This document shows positions 15,981 through 24,636 of a stretch of DNA of 64,000 nt, one piece after another. The number at the start of each line of letters is the position of its first letter. Positions within the stretch are counted from its first letter, which is position 1. This stretch comes from Caldilineaceae bacterium (GTDB taxonomy: Bacteria; Chloroflexota; Anaerolineae; Caldilineales; Caldilineaceae), in NCBI GenBank assembly GCA_022821545.1, contig JAJEDJ010000002.1:1-64000 (forward strand), given 5' to 3'. The position numbers and the translations under genes are program-made. The notes beneath the pieces are model-generated. The model ran no database searches, was not told where the DNA came from, and saw only the letters and a program-made list of their open reading frames with translations.

Positions 15981-17786
15981 ATGTCCAGCAATGACCCGCC
16001 GCAGGGCTTTTTGACGGGGCTCTGGCATATCCTGGGGGGCCAGCGGAAGCTGATGGCTCTCTCCATTGTGAGCGGGCTGCTGTTTTCGGCGACGACGCTT
16101 GTTCCGCCTTTGCTGGTGCGCCGGCTGATCCTGTGGATCACGGAGGGCGGCGGCTCCACTTCCGGGCTGGTGGCGATGACAGCCGTGTTGGGGCTCGTCT
16201 ATCTGCTGCGCGGCGGCGGCCGTTACTTCTACGGCCGCTTTTCGCACGTCGCAGCCTACGGCGTGACCACCGACCTGATGGCACGCGTCTACCGCCACCT
16301 GCAGCAGCTCTCCCACAGCTTCTACAACCGCCAGCGCACCGGCGCCCTGATCGTACGCTCCGTCAACGACATCGAAACGCTGGAGGACTTCATCGCCCAC
16401 GGGGTGCCCGAGCTGGTGATGGCGACCGTTATCCCCATCGCCATGTGGTGCGTTCTGTTCTGGATCCACCCGTTGCTGGCCCTGCTGGTCGTGCTGCCGC
16501 TGCCGATCGGGGGGTATGTCATTTTCCGCTACACCAGGGAGGTGCGCCGGATGTGGCGGCAGGTGCGGGCGGGCATCTCCGAGCTGGTGGCGCAGGTGCA
16601 GGACAGCTTCTCCGGCATCACCGAAATCAAGTCCTTTGGCAAGGAGAAGACGCAGGCGGCGCATGTGGCGAGCTCGGCGGCCGCCTACCGGGAAAAGATC
16701 TGCGCGGCAAACAGGGTCTCTCTGATGCCCTCGGCCGTCGTCGAGTTCTCCGGCGGGGTGGGTGTCATCGTCGCCGTGTGGATGGGCGGCAGCCTCGCTC
16801 TCGCCGGCACGATGAACGTCGCCGATCTTTTCGTCTTCATCGCTTACCTGGCCTACATCTACCTGCCTTTCCTCAAGCTGGCCGACATCAGCGACACACT
16901 GCACCGGGCCGGCGCCAGCCAGGAACGCATCTTCGAACTGCTGGCGGTACAACCGGAGATCAGCAGCCCGCCGAACGCAGTCAAGCCCCATATCTCCCGC
17001 TGGGACGTTGCCTTCCACGATGTCTCCTTTGGCTATCAGTCCGGAGAGGTGGTGCTGAACGGGATCGACTTCGAGATCGGCGCCGGTGAGATGGTGGCGC
17101 TGGTGGGGGCGACCGGCACGGGCAAGACGACGGTCAGCCGCCTCATTCCCCGCTTCTACGATCCCCAGCAAGGACGGGTCTGCGTTGGCGGGCACGACCT
17201 GCGGAGCCTGGACCTTGAGTTCCTGCGCGCCAACGTGGCCTCGGTCATGCAGGACGTCTTCCTCTTCCACGGGACCGTGCGCCAGAATATCGCTTTCGGA
17301 CGCCCCGACGCGACGGTCGATGAGATCGTGGAGGCGGCGCAGGCGGCCAACGCGCACGAGTTCGTGGTCGACCTGCCCGACGGCTACAACACGATCATCG
17401 GCGAACGCGGGGTGCGGCTGTCGGGCGGGCAGAAGCAGCGGATCTCGATCGCACGCGCCCTGCTGAAAGACGCGCCGATCCTGATCCTGGACGAGGCGAC
17501 CTCCTCGGTGGACACGGAGACGGAGTGGCTGATCCAGGAGGCGCTGAACCGCCTGACCCGCAACCGCACGACGCTGGTGATCGCCCACCGTCTCTCGACG
17601 ATCCGCCACGCCGACAAGATCATCGTGCTGGACAGCGGGCGCATCATTGAAACCGGCGCCCACGACGAACTGATGGCGCGCGGCGGGCGCTATGCGCAGA
17701 TGGTTGAGACGCAGAGCGTGGCCCGCTCCTGGCAGTTGAGCGGGGAGTTGAGCGGGCAGCCGGAGCTGCAGGCGGCCGGCGGCTAA
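15981..17786 (+). CDS. ABC exporter, fused permease and ATPase
   Basis: A 601-residue half-transporter of the MsbA/multidrug type IV exporter class. Six membrane helices lie in residues ~30-310 and the nucleotide-binding domain in ~330-580. The domain has Walker A GATGTGKT, Q-loop MQDVFLFHGTVRQNI, signature LSGGQKQR, Walker B ILILDEATSS and the H-loop in VIAHRLSTI. It should work as a homodimer exporting lipids, drugs or peptides; the cargo is unknown. It follows pduE after 115 bases that hold only a short T-rich duplication (TTTTTAGTAGTCAGTTTTTG). The ribosome site at ATG 15981 is weak. Confidence 0.9.
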   Translation: MSSNDPPQGFLTGLWHILGGQRKLMALSIVSGLLFSATTLVPPLLVRRLILWITEGGGSTSGLVAMTAVLGLVYLLRGGGRYFYGRFSHVAAYGVTTDLMARVYRHLQQLSHSFYNRQRTGALIVRSVNDIETLEDFIAHGVPELVMATVIPIAMWCVLFWIHPLLALLVVLPLPIGGYVIFRYTREVRRMWRQVRAGISELVAQVQDSFSGITEIKSFGKEKTQAAHVASSAAAYREKICAANRVSLMPSAVVEFSGGVGVIVAVWMGGSLALAGTMNVADLFVFIAYLAYIYLPFLKLADISDTLHRAGASQERIFELLAVQPEISSPPNAVKPHISRWDVAFHDVSFGYQSGEVVLNGIDFEIGAGEMVALVGATGTGKTTVSRLIPRFYDPQQGRVCVGGHDLRSLDLEFLRANVASVMQDVFLFHGTVRQNIAFGRPDATVDEIVEAAQAANAHEFVVDLPDGYNTIIGERGVRLSGGQKQRISIARALLKDAPILILDEATSSVDTETEWLIQEALNRLTRNRTTLVIAHRLSTIRHADKIIVLDSGRIIETGAHDELMARGGRYAQMVETQSVARSWQLSGELSGQPELQAAGG

Positions 17787-17829
17787 CGGGCGGCGATCCA
17801 GTCCCGGCGGGCGCTCGTATACCGAGAGT

Positions 17830-17913
17830 ATATTGACAGATCAGTACCCGATATTGACAAATCAGTACCCGATATTGACAGATCAGTACCCGATATTGAC
17901 GGAGCAGTCCCCG
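17830..17913 (+). repeat. 21-bp tandem repeat, four units, each with TTGAC
   Basis: Three near-perfect copies of ATATTGACAGATCAGTACCCG (second copy with one A for G) lie at 17830-17850, 17851-17871 and 17872-17892. A degenerate fourth copy is at 17893-17913. The array ends 24 bases before the start codon of the D-cysteine desulfhydrase-family gene. Each perfect unit carries TTGACA or TTGACA-like, a -35 hexamer, and 21 bp is two helical turns. That would suit an array of operators on one DNA face. No clear -10 box is paired at 17 bp. Confidence 0.8.
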
Positions 17914-17937
17914 GCAAGTTCAAGAGGAGATGTGGTC

Positions 17938-18969
17938 ATGGGTTCCGCACAGGAAAGCAGGCTGGAGATGGCGCTGGTCAATCTGAATCGTGTTTCGCTG
18001 GGGGAGGTGAATACGCCGCTGGAGCATCTGCCGCGTTTCAGCGCGGCGCTGGGCGGGCCGCAGGTCTATATCAAACGGGACGACCTGACCGGGCTGGCGT
18101 TCGGCGGCAACAAGACGCGCATGCTCGAGTACAGCCTGGCGGTCGGGGTGGAGCGCGGGGCGGATACAGTCGTCTACGGCGCGGCGGTGCAGTCGAACTA
18201 CTGCCGGCAGCTGGCCGCGGCCTGCGCGAAACTGGGCATCACGCTGCATCTGATCCTGCGGTCGGAGCGGGAGATCGACAAGACGGCGATCACGGGCAAC
18301 AATTTGCTGCAGCGGCTGTTTGGCGCGCATGTGACTGTGCTGTCGGACAACGACCGCGAGCGGCAGCAGGAGCTGATCGCGGCCAAGGCCGAGGAACTGC
18401 GGGCGGCCGGTCACAACGTCTACGTGCCGCGCCAGGCCGACACGATCGACCTGGACGTCATCGCCTACGCGCAGTCCGCACTTGAAGTGGCGCGCCAGTG
18501 CCGGGCGCTGGAGATCGAGCCGCAGCGGATGTACGTCTGCGCGGCGGACACGACCCAGGCCGGGCTGGTTCTCGGGTTGAAGGCGGTGGGCAGCCCCATG
18601 CTGGTGAAAGGGATCAACCCTTCCTCCAAGAACGGCAACGAGGCGCGCATGGCCGAGATGGCCAACCAGGCGGCCGAGCGGCTGGACCTGGACGTGACGC
18701 TGACCGCGGCGGACTTCGACAACGACGACTCCTTTGTGGGCGAGCGTTACGGCATCCCCACGCCGGAGGGTCTGGCCGCGCTGCGTTTGCTCGCGCAGAC
18801 AGAGGGCGTTCTCACGGACCCGGTCTACACGAGCAAGGCGCTGGCGGGGCTGGCGGCCCACATCCGCGGGGGCTCGCTGCCGCCGCAGGATCCGGTGGTC
18901 TTCGTTCACACCGGGGGCACGCCGGCGCTCTTCGGCTACACGGACGAGATGGCGGCCGCTTTGCAGTGA
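17938..18969 (+). CDS. D-cysteine desulfhydrase / ACC deaminase family enzyme
   Basis: A 343-residue fold-type II PLP enzyme. The cofactor lysine is K59 (FGGNKTRMLEY), and the phosphate/substrate loop follows (AAVQSNYCRQLAAACAKLG). LTDPVYTSKALAGL and VFVHTGGTPALFGY are near the end. The family includes D-cysteine desulfhydrase, L-cysteate sulfo-lyase and 1-aminocyclopropane-1-carboxylate deaminase; the sequence does not decide between them. I chose ATG 17938 because AGAGGAGA lies upstream. A TTG-initiated frame reaching 17833 would translate the 21-bp repeat and is unlikely. Confidence 0.82.
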   Translation: MGSAQESRLEMALVNLNRVSLGEVNTPLEHLPRFSAALGGPQVYIKRDDLTGLAFGGNKTRMLEYSLAVGVERGADTVVYGAAVQSNYCRQLAAACAKLGITLHLILRSEREIDKTAITGNNLLQRLFGAHVTVLSDNDRERQQELIAAKAEELRAAGHNVYVPRQADTIDLDVIAYAQSALEVARQCRALEIEPQRMYVCAADTTQAGLVLGLKAVGSPMLVKGINPSSKNGNEARMAEMANQAAERLDLDVTLTAADFDNDDSFVGERYGIPTPEGLAALRLLAQTEGVLTDPVYTSKALAGLAAHIRGGSLPPQDPVVFVHTGGTPALFGYTDEMAAALQ

Positions 18970-19021
18970 CGTGAAGGCGGAGAAGCGTTAAGCAGACTTT
19001 CCCTGAGGTGAGGCAGTGCGT

Positions 19022-20485
19022 ATGAACGCCGCCAGTCCGGTTGCGGATCAGGCGAATGGCAGGAACGCCCTGACTCTGCTCTTCATGTGCCTGGAAGACG
19101 CGCATGAACCGCGCGGCCGGCTGCTTACGGGCGGCTGCCGGGTGGTCCGCGACGGAAGTTCTCCTGAAGGGCTGGAGGAGGACCTGAACGAATTCGCCCA
19201 GGACCTGGCGTTCACCAGCCTGCAGGATCCCGACGGCACGATCCACGTGTGGTACAGTCTGCGGCGCAGCCCGGAGCGGTTTCTCGTGGCGGGCCTGAGG
19301 GCAGAACAGGCCAGCGCACGCAGCCATTCCGAGAGCGATAAGAGGTTCAGCAAAACGCGCCCGGGCTGGGATCCTTCCAGGATGAAGTGGCAGGTCTGCT
19401 ATGCGCGCACGCGCGACGGCATCCACTTCGAACGGCCGGCGCTGGGCATCGTCGCGGACGCCAAGTCACCCAATGTGTTGATCGACAATGGCGGCATCTT
19501 TTCGGTGATGCGGAACGACGAGGCGGCCGATCCCAATCGTCGCTACGCCATGATCCACACGGGCTGGGGCCCCGCGCACGCCGAAGGAACGTTGCCGGGG
19601 CATCATCCGGTCCACAATGCGGGCGCGGCCTTTTCGCCGGACGGTCTGCACTGGCAGGAATGGGATGGCAACCCGGCCTTCCGCGACGGCAACGACGCCT
19701 TTTCGGCCATCTATGACCGGCGCAGCCAGAAATACCTTTGCTACCAGGCGGTAAAGCGGCCCTTCCCGGCGGCGCTTGCGGACAACATCGGGCCGAGCCA
19801 GCGGCGCGTGCTGGCTATCCGCAGCAGTGACGACGGCGCTCACTGGTCACGTCTTGAGAACTTTATCGAGCCGGATGCGGACGATCCCCCGGATCTCGAA
19901 CTCTACATGTTTACCGTGTTCCCCTACCGTGACCGCTTTGTCGGCCTTATGCGGAACTATGCCCGCAGCCCGCTCATGACTGGCGAACACGGGCCTCATA
20001 TCTCCTATGAGTGGTGGGTGAGTCACGATGGGCGGCGCTGGCTGCGCCCGGCGCGCGAGATGCACGCGGGCGTGTTTACGACCTGCACGCCCTTTGTCGT
20101 CAGTGGCCGGCTGTGCTTCCTGGAGTACAACACGATGCGGCGCTACAGCACGCCGGTCGACCGCATCACATGGGTGGGATCGCAGTCGAACGCCGAGTTT
20201 TCGACGCGCTTGTTTGAGATGCCGCGACGCCCGCTGACGGTCAACCTGCAGAGCGGGACGGGCACGCTGCTACCCGATCAGGCCTACGTTATGGTGGAGG
20301 TACGGGAACCGGACGGCCGCGCCATTGAGGGATACACGCGTGAAATGTGTGTCCTCAGCGACGTGGACGGCACGGCGCTGCCGCTGCGGTGGGGTGAGAA
20401 GGACACGACGGGCCTGGCCGGGCGCGACGTCTGCCTGCGCTTCTACCTGCGGGACGCGCGCATCTACGCTGTGAATGAATCTTGA
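19022..20485 (+). CDS. Beta-propeller glycosidase-like protein
   Basis: About 487 residues built of repeated bladed units with Asp-rich turns (AFSPDGLHWQEWDGNP, AIRSSDDGAHWSRLENFIEP, WWVSHDGRRWLRPAREM). This is the pattern of GH32/GH43/sialidase-type five-bladed propellers. The C-terminal beta-sandwich-like part ends with GLAGRDVCLRFYLRDARIYA, often seen after such propellers. No signal peptide is seen, so the protein is probably cytosolic. Catalytic acids cannot be assigned with confidence and it may be a non-classical glycosidase. GTG 19016 is an alternative start two codons upstream; GAGGTGAGG lies before both. Confidence 0.55.
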   Translation: MNAASPVADQANGRNALTLLFMCLEDAHEPRGRLLTGGCRVVRDGSSPEGLEEDLNEFAQDLAFTSLQDPDGTIHVWYSLRRSPERFLVAGLRAEQASARSHSESDKRFSKTRPGWDPSRMKWQVCYARTRDGIHFERPALGIVADAKSPNVLIDNGGIFSVMRNDEAADPNRRYAMIHTGWGPAHAEGTLPGHHPVHNAGAAFSPDGLHWQEWDGNPAFRDGNDAFSAIYDRRSQKYLCYQAVKRPFPAALADNIGPSQRRVLAIRSSDDGAHWSRLENFIEPDADDPPDLELYMFTVFPYRDRFVGLMRNYARSPLMTGEHGPHISYEWWVSHDGRRWLRPAREMHAGVFTTCTPFVVSGRLCFLEYNTMRRYSTPVDRITWVGSQSNAEFSTRLFEMPRRPLTVNLQSGTGTLLPDQAYVMVEVREPDGRAIEGYTREMCVLSDVDGTALPLRWGEKDTTGLAGRDVCLRFYLRDARIYAVNES

Positions 20486-20538
20486 TAATGGCGCGACGCA
20501 GGAGGACGATGCCTTGCTCCGGCGCGCGCCTGTGAAAA

Positions 20539-20579
20539 GGAACGCTGGAGACGGAGGGATTCGCCGTCCCCAGCGTTCC
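20539..20579. terminator. Strong hairpin between convergent genes
   Basis: GGAACGCTGG-A-GACGG pairs with CCGTC-C-CCAGCGTTCC around a 9-11-base loop, interrupted only by one A/C mismatch. It lies between the ends of the propeller gene (+) and the binding-protein gene (-). It has no clear T run, so it may end both transcripts in part or block exonucleases. Confidence 0.7.
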
Positions 20580-20649
20580 GGTCGTTTAACGGCGTACAGT
20601 CCGGATGGCACGCCGGTCAGCTTGGTTGCGCCGCAGCCAGGCCGCCACG

Positions 20650-22320
20650 CTACTGCGCGCGCGACAGAGCGGAGTTGTAGGCATCCACAATGTCCTGGGC
20701 GCCCATGCTCTCGATGGTGGAGGTGAGCTCGCCCCAGGTGTCGTCATTGATTTCGATCTGCCCTTCGATCATCTGCTGGATCGTTTCAAGGAGATAGGTG
20801 TCAATGGGAGCGCCGAGGCTGGCGGCGGTTTCCGCCTCCTCTTCGTTCAGTACGATGGAAGGCAGGGGGTCGCCGTAGGAGCCGCTGGGATTGATGAAAT
20901 TATCGTCGATCCATCTCCAGCCATCGGGGAATTCCGGCGCGGGCCAGTCAGCCATCAGGCCCCAATGGGGTTCGGCCTCCGGCCACCATACGCGGGCGAG
21001 CGAGCCGATGTCATTGATGAAGGCCGTTTCGTTGGTCATCGCGGGCGGGGACTCGGGGATCGCGCCGGCGCAGTAGTGCTTCTCCTTCAGACTTGGATGG
21101 CGCTGAATGGTGTCGGTATAGCACTTGGTCCCGTCGGCGCGATAGGTCCAATCCACGCCCTCTTTGCCCTGGTATATCAGGAAGCGGCCTTCGGTGCTGA
21201 ACAGGTAGTCGATCAGCCAGACGGCTGCTTCGATCTCTGCCTCAGAGGAGGAGGCCGAGATGACCAAGGGGTTCCCCAGCCAGACATTGGAGGGGGCGGG
21301 CCAGAGGATTTTTTCGCCGTCGACCGTCAGCGACATGACGGGGTAGAACTTGCCCTGATCGATGCCGGCATTGGCGACGCAGGAATAGAAGTGCCAGCCG
21401 GTGTTCTCAAGGATGGCTCCGGCCTCGCAAGTACCGCGCGCCAGCGCCTCCCAGTCGGGATCGCTCATGGTGGCATACTCCGGATGCAGGACGCCGTTTT
21501 CCCACATCCAGTTCATGAACTCGACCATGCTGCGGAAGCGGTCCATCAGGGGGCCATACTCATATTGCTCGGTGTAGGGGTTGTAGTAAACGGTCAGGTC
21601 GGTGCCCAACCATTTGGCCCAGTTGCCCGTATGGCCAGTGAAGCCGCTGCGGCTGGAGATGACAGGCTTGCCGCCCAGCTGATCCTTCAGGCACAACATC
21701 GCGCCCTTGAGATCCTCCAGAGTCAGGATGGCGTCCCAGTTGCCGTTCCACCTGTCCTCGATGATCCCGCACTGCTCGATCAGGTCGGCCCGCAGCTGCA
21801 GCCAGGGCCGGAGCTGGCGTAGCCGTCTGACCTGAGGCACGGCGTAGATGTTGCCGTCGGGCGAGGTCATCAACTTCTGCATATCGGGCTGTCTTTCCAT
21901 CTCAGCCACGAGATTGGGCATGTCGCCAGCCTCGATGTACTGGGTGAGCGAGACGAAGAGCCCTTGCGGACCGAACTCGTGGGCGATGTCCATCGGCGTG
22001 CCGGTCGAATCTGACGGCAGGCCCAGCTGCATGATGTCCGGCAGGTCACCGGAGGCCAGGGTGGTGGCGATGCGCTCACCGAGAAATTCACGCGGGATCT
22101 GGCGGAACGCATAGTTGAAGCCGGTCCGGTCGGCCAGCAGCTGCATCGAGTAGGTCTCAGGGGTGATATCTCCGAAAACACCTTCGGGCGCGAGCATCAG
22201 CTCCAACTCGACGGCGCCGTCGCTCTCGACGGTTCCGGGCGCCTGAGGAACACAGCTCACCAGAAGAATGCTGAGAACGGTGAGCAAGCAAGCGGAAAAC
22301 GGCAGGTTGAATCTCTTCAT
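20650..22320 (-). CDS. Substrate-binding lipoprotein, ABC importer 1
   Basis: About 556 residues with a Sec signal and lipobox (MKRFNLPFSACLLTVLS, then LLVSC), the mature protein starting at Cys. The long form with many Trp and Tyr residues (LRPWLQLRADLIEQCGI, NWAKWLGTDLTVYYNP, WLIDYLFSTEGRFLIYQGKE) is typical of LplA/YtcQ-type proteins (~550 aa), which bind oligosaccharides such as pectin or polysaccharide fragments. ATG 22320 has GGAG upstream; longer frames lack a signal. It is the last gene of its operon, after two LplB/LplC-type permeases, an order that differs from the other five importers except in strand. Confidence 0.88.
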   Translation of the reverse strand: MKRFNLPFSACLLTVLSILLVSCVPQAPGTVESDGAVELELMLAPEGVFGDITPETYSMQLLADRTGFNYAFRQIPREFLGERIATTLASGDLPDIMQLGLPSDSTGTPMDIAHEFGPQGLFVSLTQYIEAGDMPNLVAEMERQPDMQKLMTSPDGNIYAVPQVRRLRQLRPWLQLRADLIEQCGIIEDRWNGNWDAILTLEDLKGAMLCLKDQLGGKPVISSRSGFTGHTGNWAKWLGTDLTVYYNPYTEQYEYGPLMDRFRSMVEFMNWMWENGVLHPEYATMSDPDWEALARGTCEAGAILENTGWHFYSCVANAGIDQGKFYPVMSLTVDGEKILWPAPSNVWLGNPLVISASSSEAEIEAAVWLIDYLFSTEGRFLIYQGKEGVDWTYRADGTKCYTDTIQRHPSLKEKHYCAGAIPESPPAMTNETAFINDIGSLARVWWPEAEPHWGLMADWPAPEFPDGWRWIDDNFINPSGSYGDPLPSIVLNEEEAETAASLGAPIDTYLLETIQQMIEGQIEINDDTWGELTSTIESMGAQDIVDAYNSALSRAQ

Positions 22321-22443
22321 TTTGATCTCCTCTACTGTGTATAAGCCGAATGAACCGCAGACACTGGAGAGCATGGATTGCAGCCAAAGATCCGCTCGAT
22401 ATAACCACCTCCTTCCCTCAGTTCGACTATGGTACGTCCGGGG

Positions 22444-23322
22444 TTACCCCTTAATTGCACCGACAAGCGTACCCTGCACGAAGTACTTTTGGACAAAGGG
22501 ATATACAAGCAGAATCGGACCCAACGTCACGATGACGGTTGCCATCTTGACCTGCCTGAAGAAGGCCTTCGCCTGCAAAGTGTCGGCGTAATTCCCCTGC
22601 ACCACCTCCCCTGTGGCTCCTCGAATCAGCATACGCCGCAGCATGATGGTCAAGGGGAACTTTTCCGAGTTGTTGAGATAGAGCAGCGGGTTGAAGAAGT
22701 CATTCCAGATGGCCACGGCAACAAACAGCGCGATGGTCGCCAGAATCGGTTTGGAGAGGGGCACGATGATCTGCAACAGGATGCGAAAGTCGCTGGCGCC
22801 GTCCACGCGGGCGGCGTCCTTAAGCTCGCGCGGAATCGTCGAGATATTGGCCCGGACCAGGATGATAAACCAGAAGTTAAAGGCGACCGGCAGGGTAATC
22901 ACCCAGATCGTATTCAGGAGTCCATAACCCTGGTATGTCAGGTAGGTGGGAATCAGGCCGGCAGAGAAAAAGAGCGTCAGCCCCAGAATCAGGCTGATGG
23001 GGCCGCGCAAGCGAAAGCGCGGCTCCGAGAGCGGGTATGCCGCAAGCAGGCAGACTATCAGTGTGAAGGTCGTGCCGAGCACGGTGTAGAGGATCGAATT
23101 CCGGTATGCGCGCACGACGGCATTCGCCCTCGCGATCGCCTCGTAGGCCTCCAGGTTGAAGCCAATGGGGAATAGCTTCACGGCTTGCCTCCAGACGGCT
23201 TCGCCGTCGCTCACCGAGATGGAGAAAACGTACAGGAGCGGATATAGCATCAGGCAGCTGAACACAATCAGGAACAGGTAGTTCAGATAGTCGAACAGCC
23301 GCATTTTTCTCAGGGTATGCAC
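22444..23322 (-). CDS. LplC-type carbohydrate ABC permease, importer 1
   Basis: A 292-residue inner-membrane protein with six predicted helices and the ATPase-docking EAA loop ELKDAARVDGASDFRIL (about residues 188-204). The ending QKYFVQGTLVGAIKG is typical of the MalG/LplC branch. The GTG at 23322 is supported by GAGG about 10 bases before it; the internal ATG at 23304 has a poorer site. That ribosome site lies at the edge of the 16-bp repeat block between the two permease genes. Confidence 0.88.
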   Translation of the reverse strand: MHTLRKMRLFDYLNYLFLIVFSCLMLYPLLYVFSISVSDGEAVWRQAVKLFPIGFNLEAYEAIARANAVVRAYRNSILYTVLGTTFTLIVCLLAAYPLSEPRFRLRGPISLILGLTLFFSAGLIPTYLTYQGYGLLNTIWVITLPVAFNFWFIILVRANISTIPRELKDAARVDGASDFRILLQIIVPLSKPILATIALFVAVAIWNDFFNPLLYLNNSEKFPLTIMLRRMLIRGATGEVVQGNYADTLQAKAFFRQVKMATVIVTLGPILLVYPFVQKYFVQGTLVGAIKG

Positions 23323-23340
23323 GGTCTACACCTCGTTACC

Positions 23341-23436
23341 AGGGTCAATCGCTGCCACAGTCCATCGCTGCCAGGGTCCATCGTTACCAGGGTCCATCGC
23401 TGCCACAGTCCATCGCTGCCAGGGTCCATCGTTACC
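23341..23436. repeat. 16-bp tandem repeats between permease genes
   Basis: Six 16-bp units with the frame A(G/C)(A/G)GTCCATCG(C/T)T(G/A)CC lie head to tail, with partial units at both ends. They also form a higher-order 48-bp pattern (three unit types repeated twice). The stop codon of the upstream permease (TAA at 23434-23432 on the minus strand) lies in the last unit. The block therefore fills the intercistronic gap and could have grown by slippage. Confidence 0.85.
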
Positions 23437-24421
23437 ACAGGCCCTCGCGGTCCTCATTGGTTCTCTTTACGATGTAGTTGGCCGCCACCACGAGAGCAAA
23501 GGCGACGATGGAGTCGAAGAATCCAATCGCTGCGCCATAGCTGAAGTCAAACTTAATCAGCCCGCGCCGGTAGACATAGGTCGCGATGACGTCGGAGACG
23601 CTGTAGGTGGCGGGTTGCTGCAGCAAGAAGGCTCTCTCGAAACCCACCGAAACGATCGACGAAACAGAAAGAATCAGGGTGACACTGATCACCGGCAGCA
23701 GTCCGGGCAGTGTGACGTAGAGGATACGCTGCCAGCGCGAGGCGCCGTCCACGATAGCGGCTTCATAGAGTTCGGGCGGGATGCCTGTCAGGGCCGCGAG
23801 GTAGATGATTGAGCCCCAGCCGACGCCCTGCCAGACGACAGAGCCGACGTAGAGCGGCCGGAACCAGGTCGACGAGCCCAGGATGCGCCACTTTTCGCCG
23901 GTCAGGGCAACCGCCAGCTGGTTGACGATGCCGTCGGAGCTGAAAAAGTCATACATCAGGCCGACGATCACCACGACAGCGACGAAATGGGGCAGGTAGC
24001 TGATCGATTGGGTCACGCGCTTAAAGAGACCGTGCTGCTGTTTGACTTCGTTGAGCAACACCGCGAAAACGATGGGCAGCGGATAGGAGATCACCAGCGT
24101 CCAGAAGCCGAGGACGACCGTGTTTTTTACGACGCGGAAGAAGAAGGGATCCTCGAAGAACTTGAGGAAGTTTTCCAGCCCCACCCATTCGCTGCCCCTG
24201 ACGCCGGCCACGATGTTGTAATCTTTGAAGGCGATCTGGAGGCCATACAGGGGATAGAAGCGAAAGAGGAAGAAACCGACCAGCACGGGCAGGATCATCA
24301 CATAGAGCTGCCAGTTATTGCGGATTTCCCTCTCCAGCCGCCCGCGCCAGTCGTGCAGGCGTGAGCGGGGACCAGGTTTTTCGGGAAGCAGCGCAGCGCC
24401 TGTTGTCACAGCTTCTCCCAT
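23432..24421 (-). CDS. LplB-type carbohydrate ABC permease, importer 1
   Basis: About 329 residues with a cytosolic N-terminal tail (MGEAVTTGAALLPEKPGPRS), six membrane helices and the EAA loop ELYEAAIVDGASRWQRIL. The first-helix segment YVMILPVLVGFFLFRFYPLY and the FKDYNI element mark the LplB/YteP group that works with long LplA-like binding proteins. I chose ATG 24421 (AAGGTG upstream) over the longer frame from 24529. It is the first gene of a three-gene minus-strand operon driven by the promoter at 24545-24573. Confidence 0.88.
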   Translation of the reverse strand: MGEAVTTGAALLPEKPGPRSRLHDWRGRLEREIRNNWQLYVMILPVLVGFFLFRFYPLYGLQIAFKDYNIVAGVRGSEWVGLENFLKFFEDPFFFRVVKNTVVLGFWTLVISYPLPIVFAVLLNEVKQQHGLFKRVTQSISYLPHFVAVVVIVGLMYDFFSSDGIVNQLAVALTGEKWRILGSSTWFRPLYVGSVVWQGVGWGSIIYLAALTGIPPELYEAAIVDGASRWQRILYVTLPGLLPVISVTLILSVSSIVSVGFERAFLLQQPATYSVSDVIATYVYRRGLIKFDFSYGAAIGFFDSIVAFALVVAANYIVKRTNEDREGLW

Positions 24422-24511
24422 GGTTACACCTTGAGACTGACGGTGAAAATATGACTGAGTATGGGTTGCGAGGAAACAGAGGGTGCCGCGGAATCGGATA
24501 CAGGATGTCGA

Positions 24512-24573
24512 ACACCGTATACCAGACACCGTATACCAGTGCGCAGTCTACCCGACCAGCGATCCATAGTCAA
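24512..24573 (-). promoter_or_regulatory. Promoter with tandem GTATAC operator, importer 1
   Basis: On the minus strand TTGACT (24573-24568), 17 bases, TAGACT (24550-24545) form a good sigma-70 promoter; the predicted start is near 24538. Exactly there lie two tandem copies of ACACCGTATACCAG (24512-24525 and 24526-24539, plus-strand reading). Each contains a GTATAC palindrome like FadR-type GntR operators. A repressor bound there would block initiation. The operator reading is inferred. Confidence 0.6.
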
Positions 24574-24636
24574 GTAAATGAAATTTCAGGGTTGCAGGCT
24601 TAACTGCCAAAGAGACGAAGGGGAATTCAGATTCCG

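Noticed and set aside
17830..17913. Tandem repeat considered as a CRISPR array
   Set aside because: The units are directly adjacent with no spacers, and no cas genes are present; the same holds for the 16-bp repeat blocks at 23341 and 25861.
17833..17937. N-terminal extension of the D-cysteine desulfhydrase gene through the repeat
   Set aside because: It needs a TTG start without a ribosome site and would add a repeated DQYPILT peptide not seen in the family; ATG 17938 has a good site.
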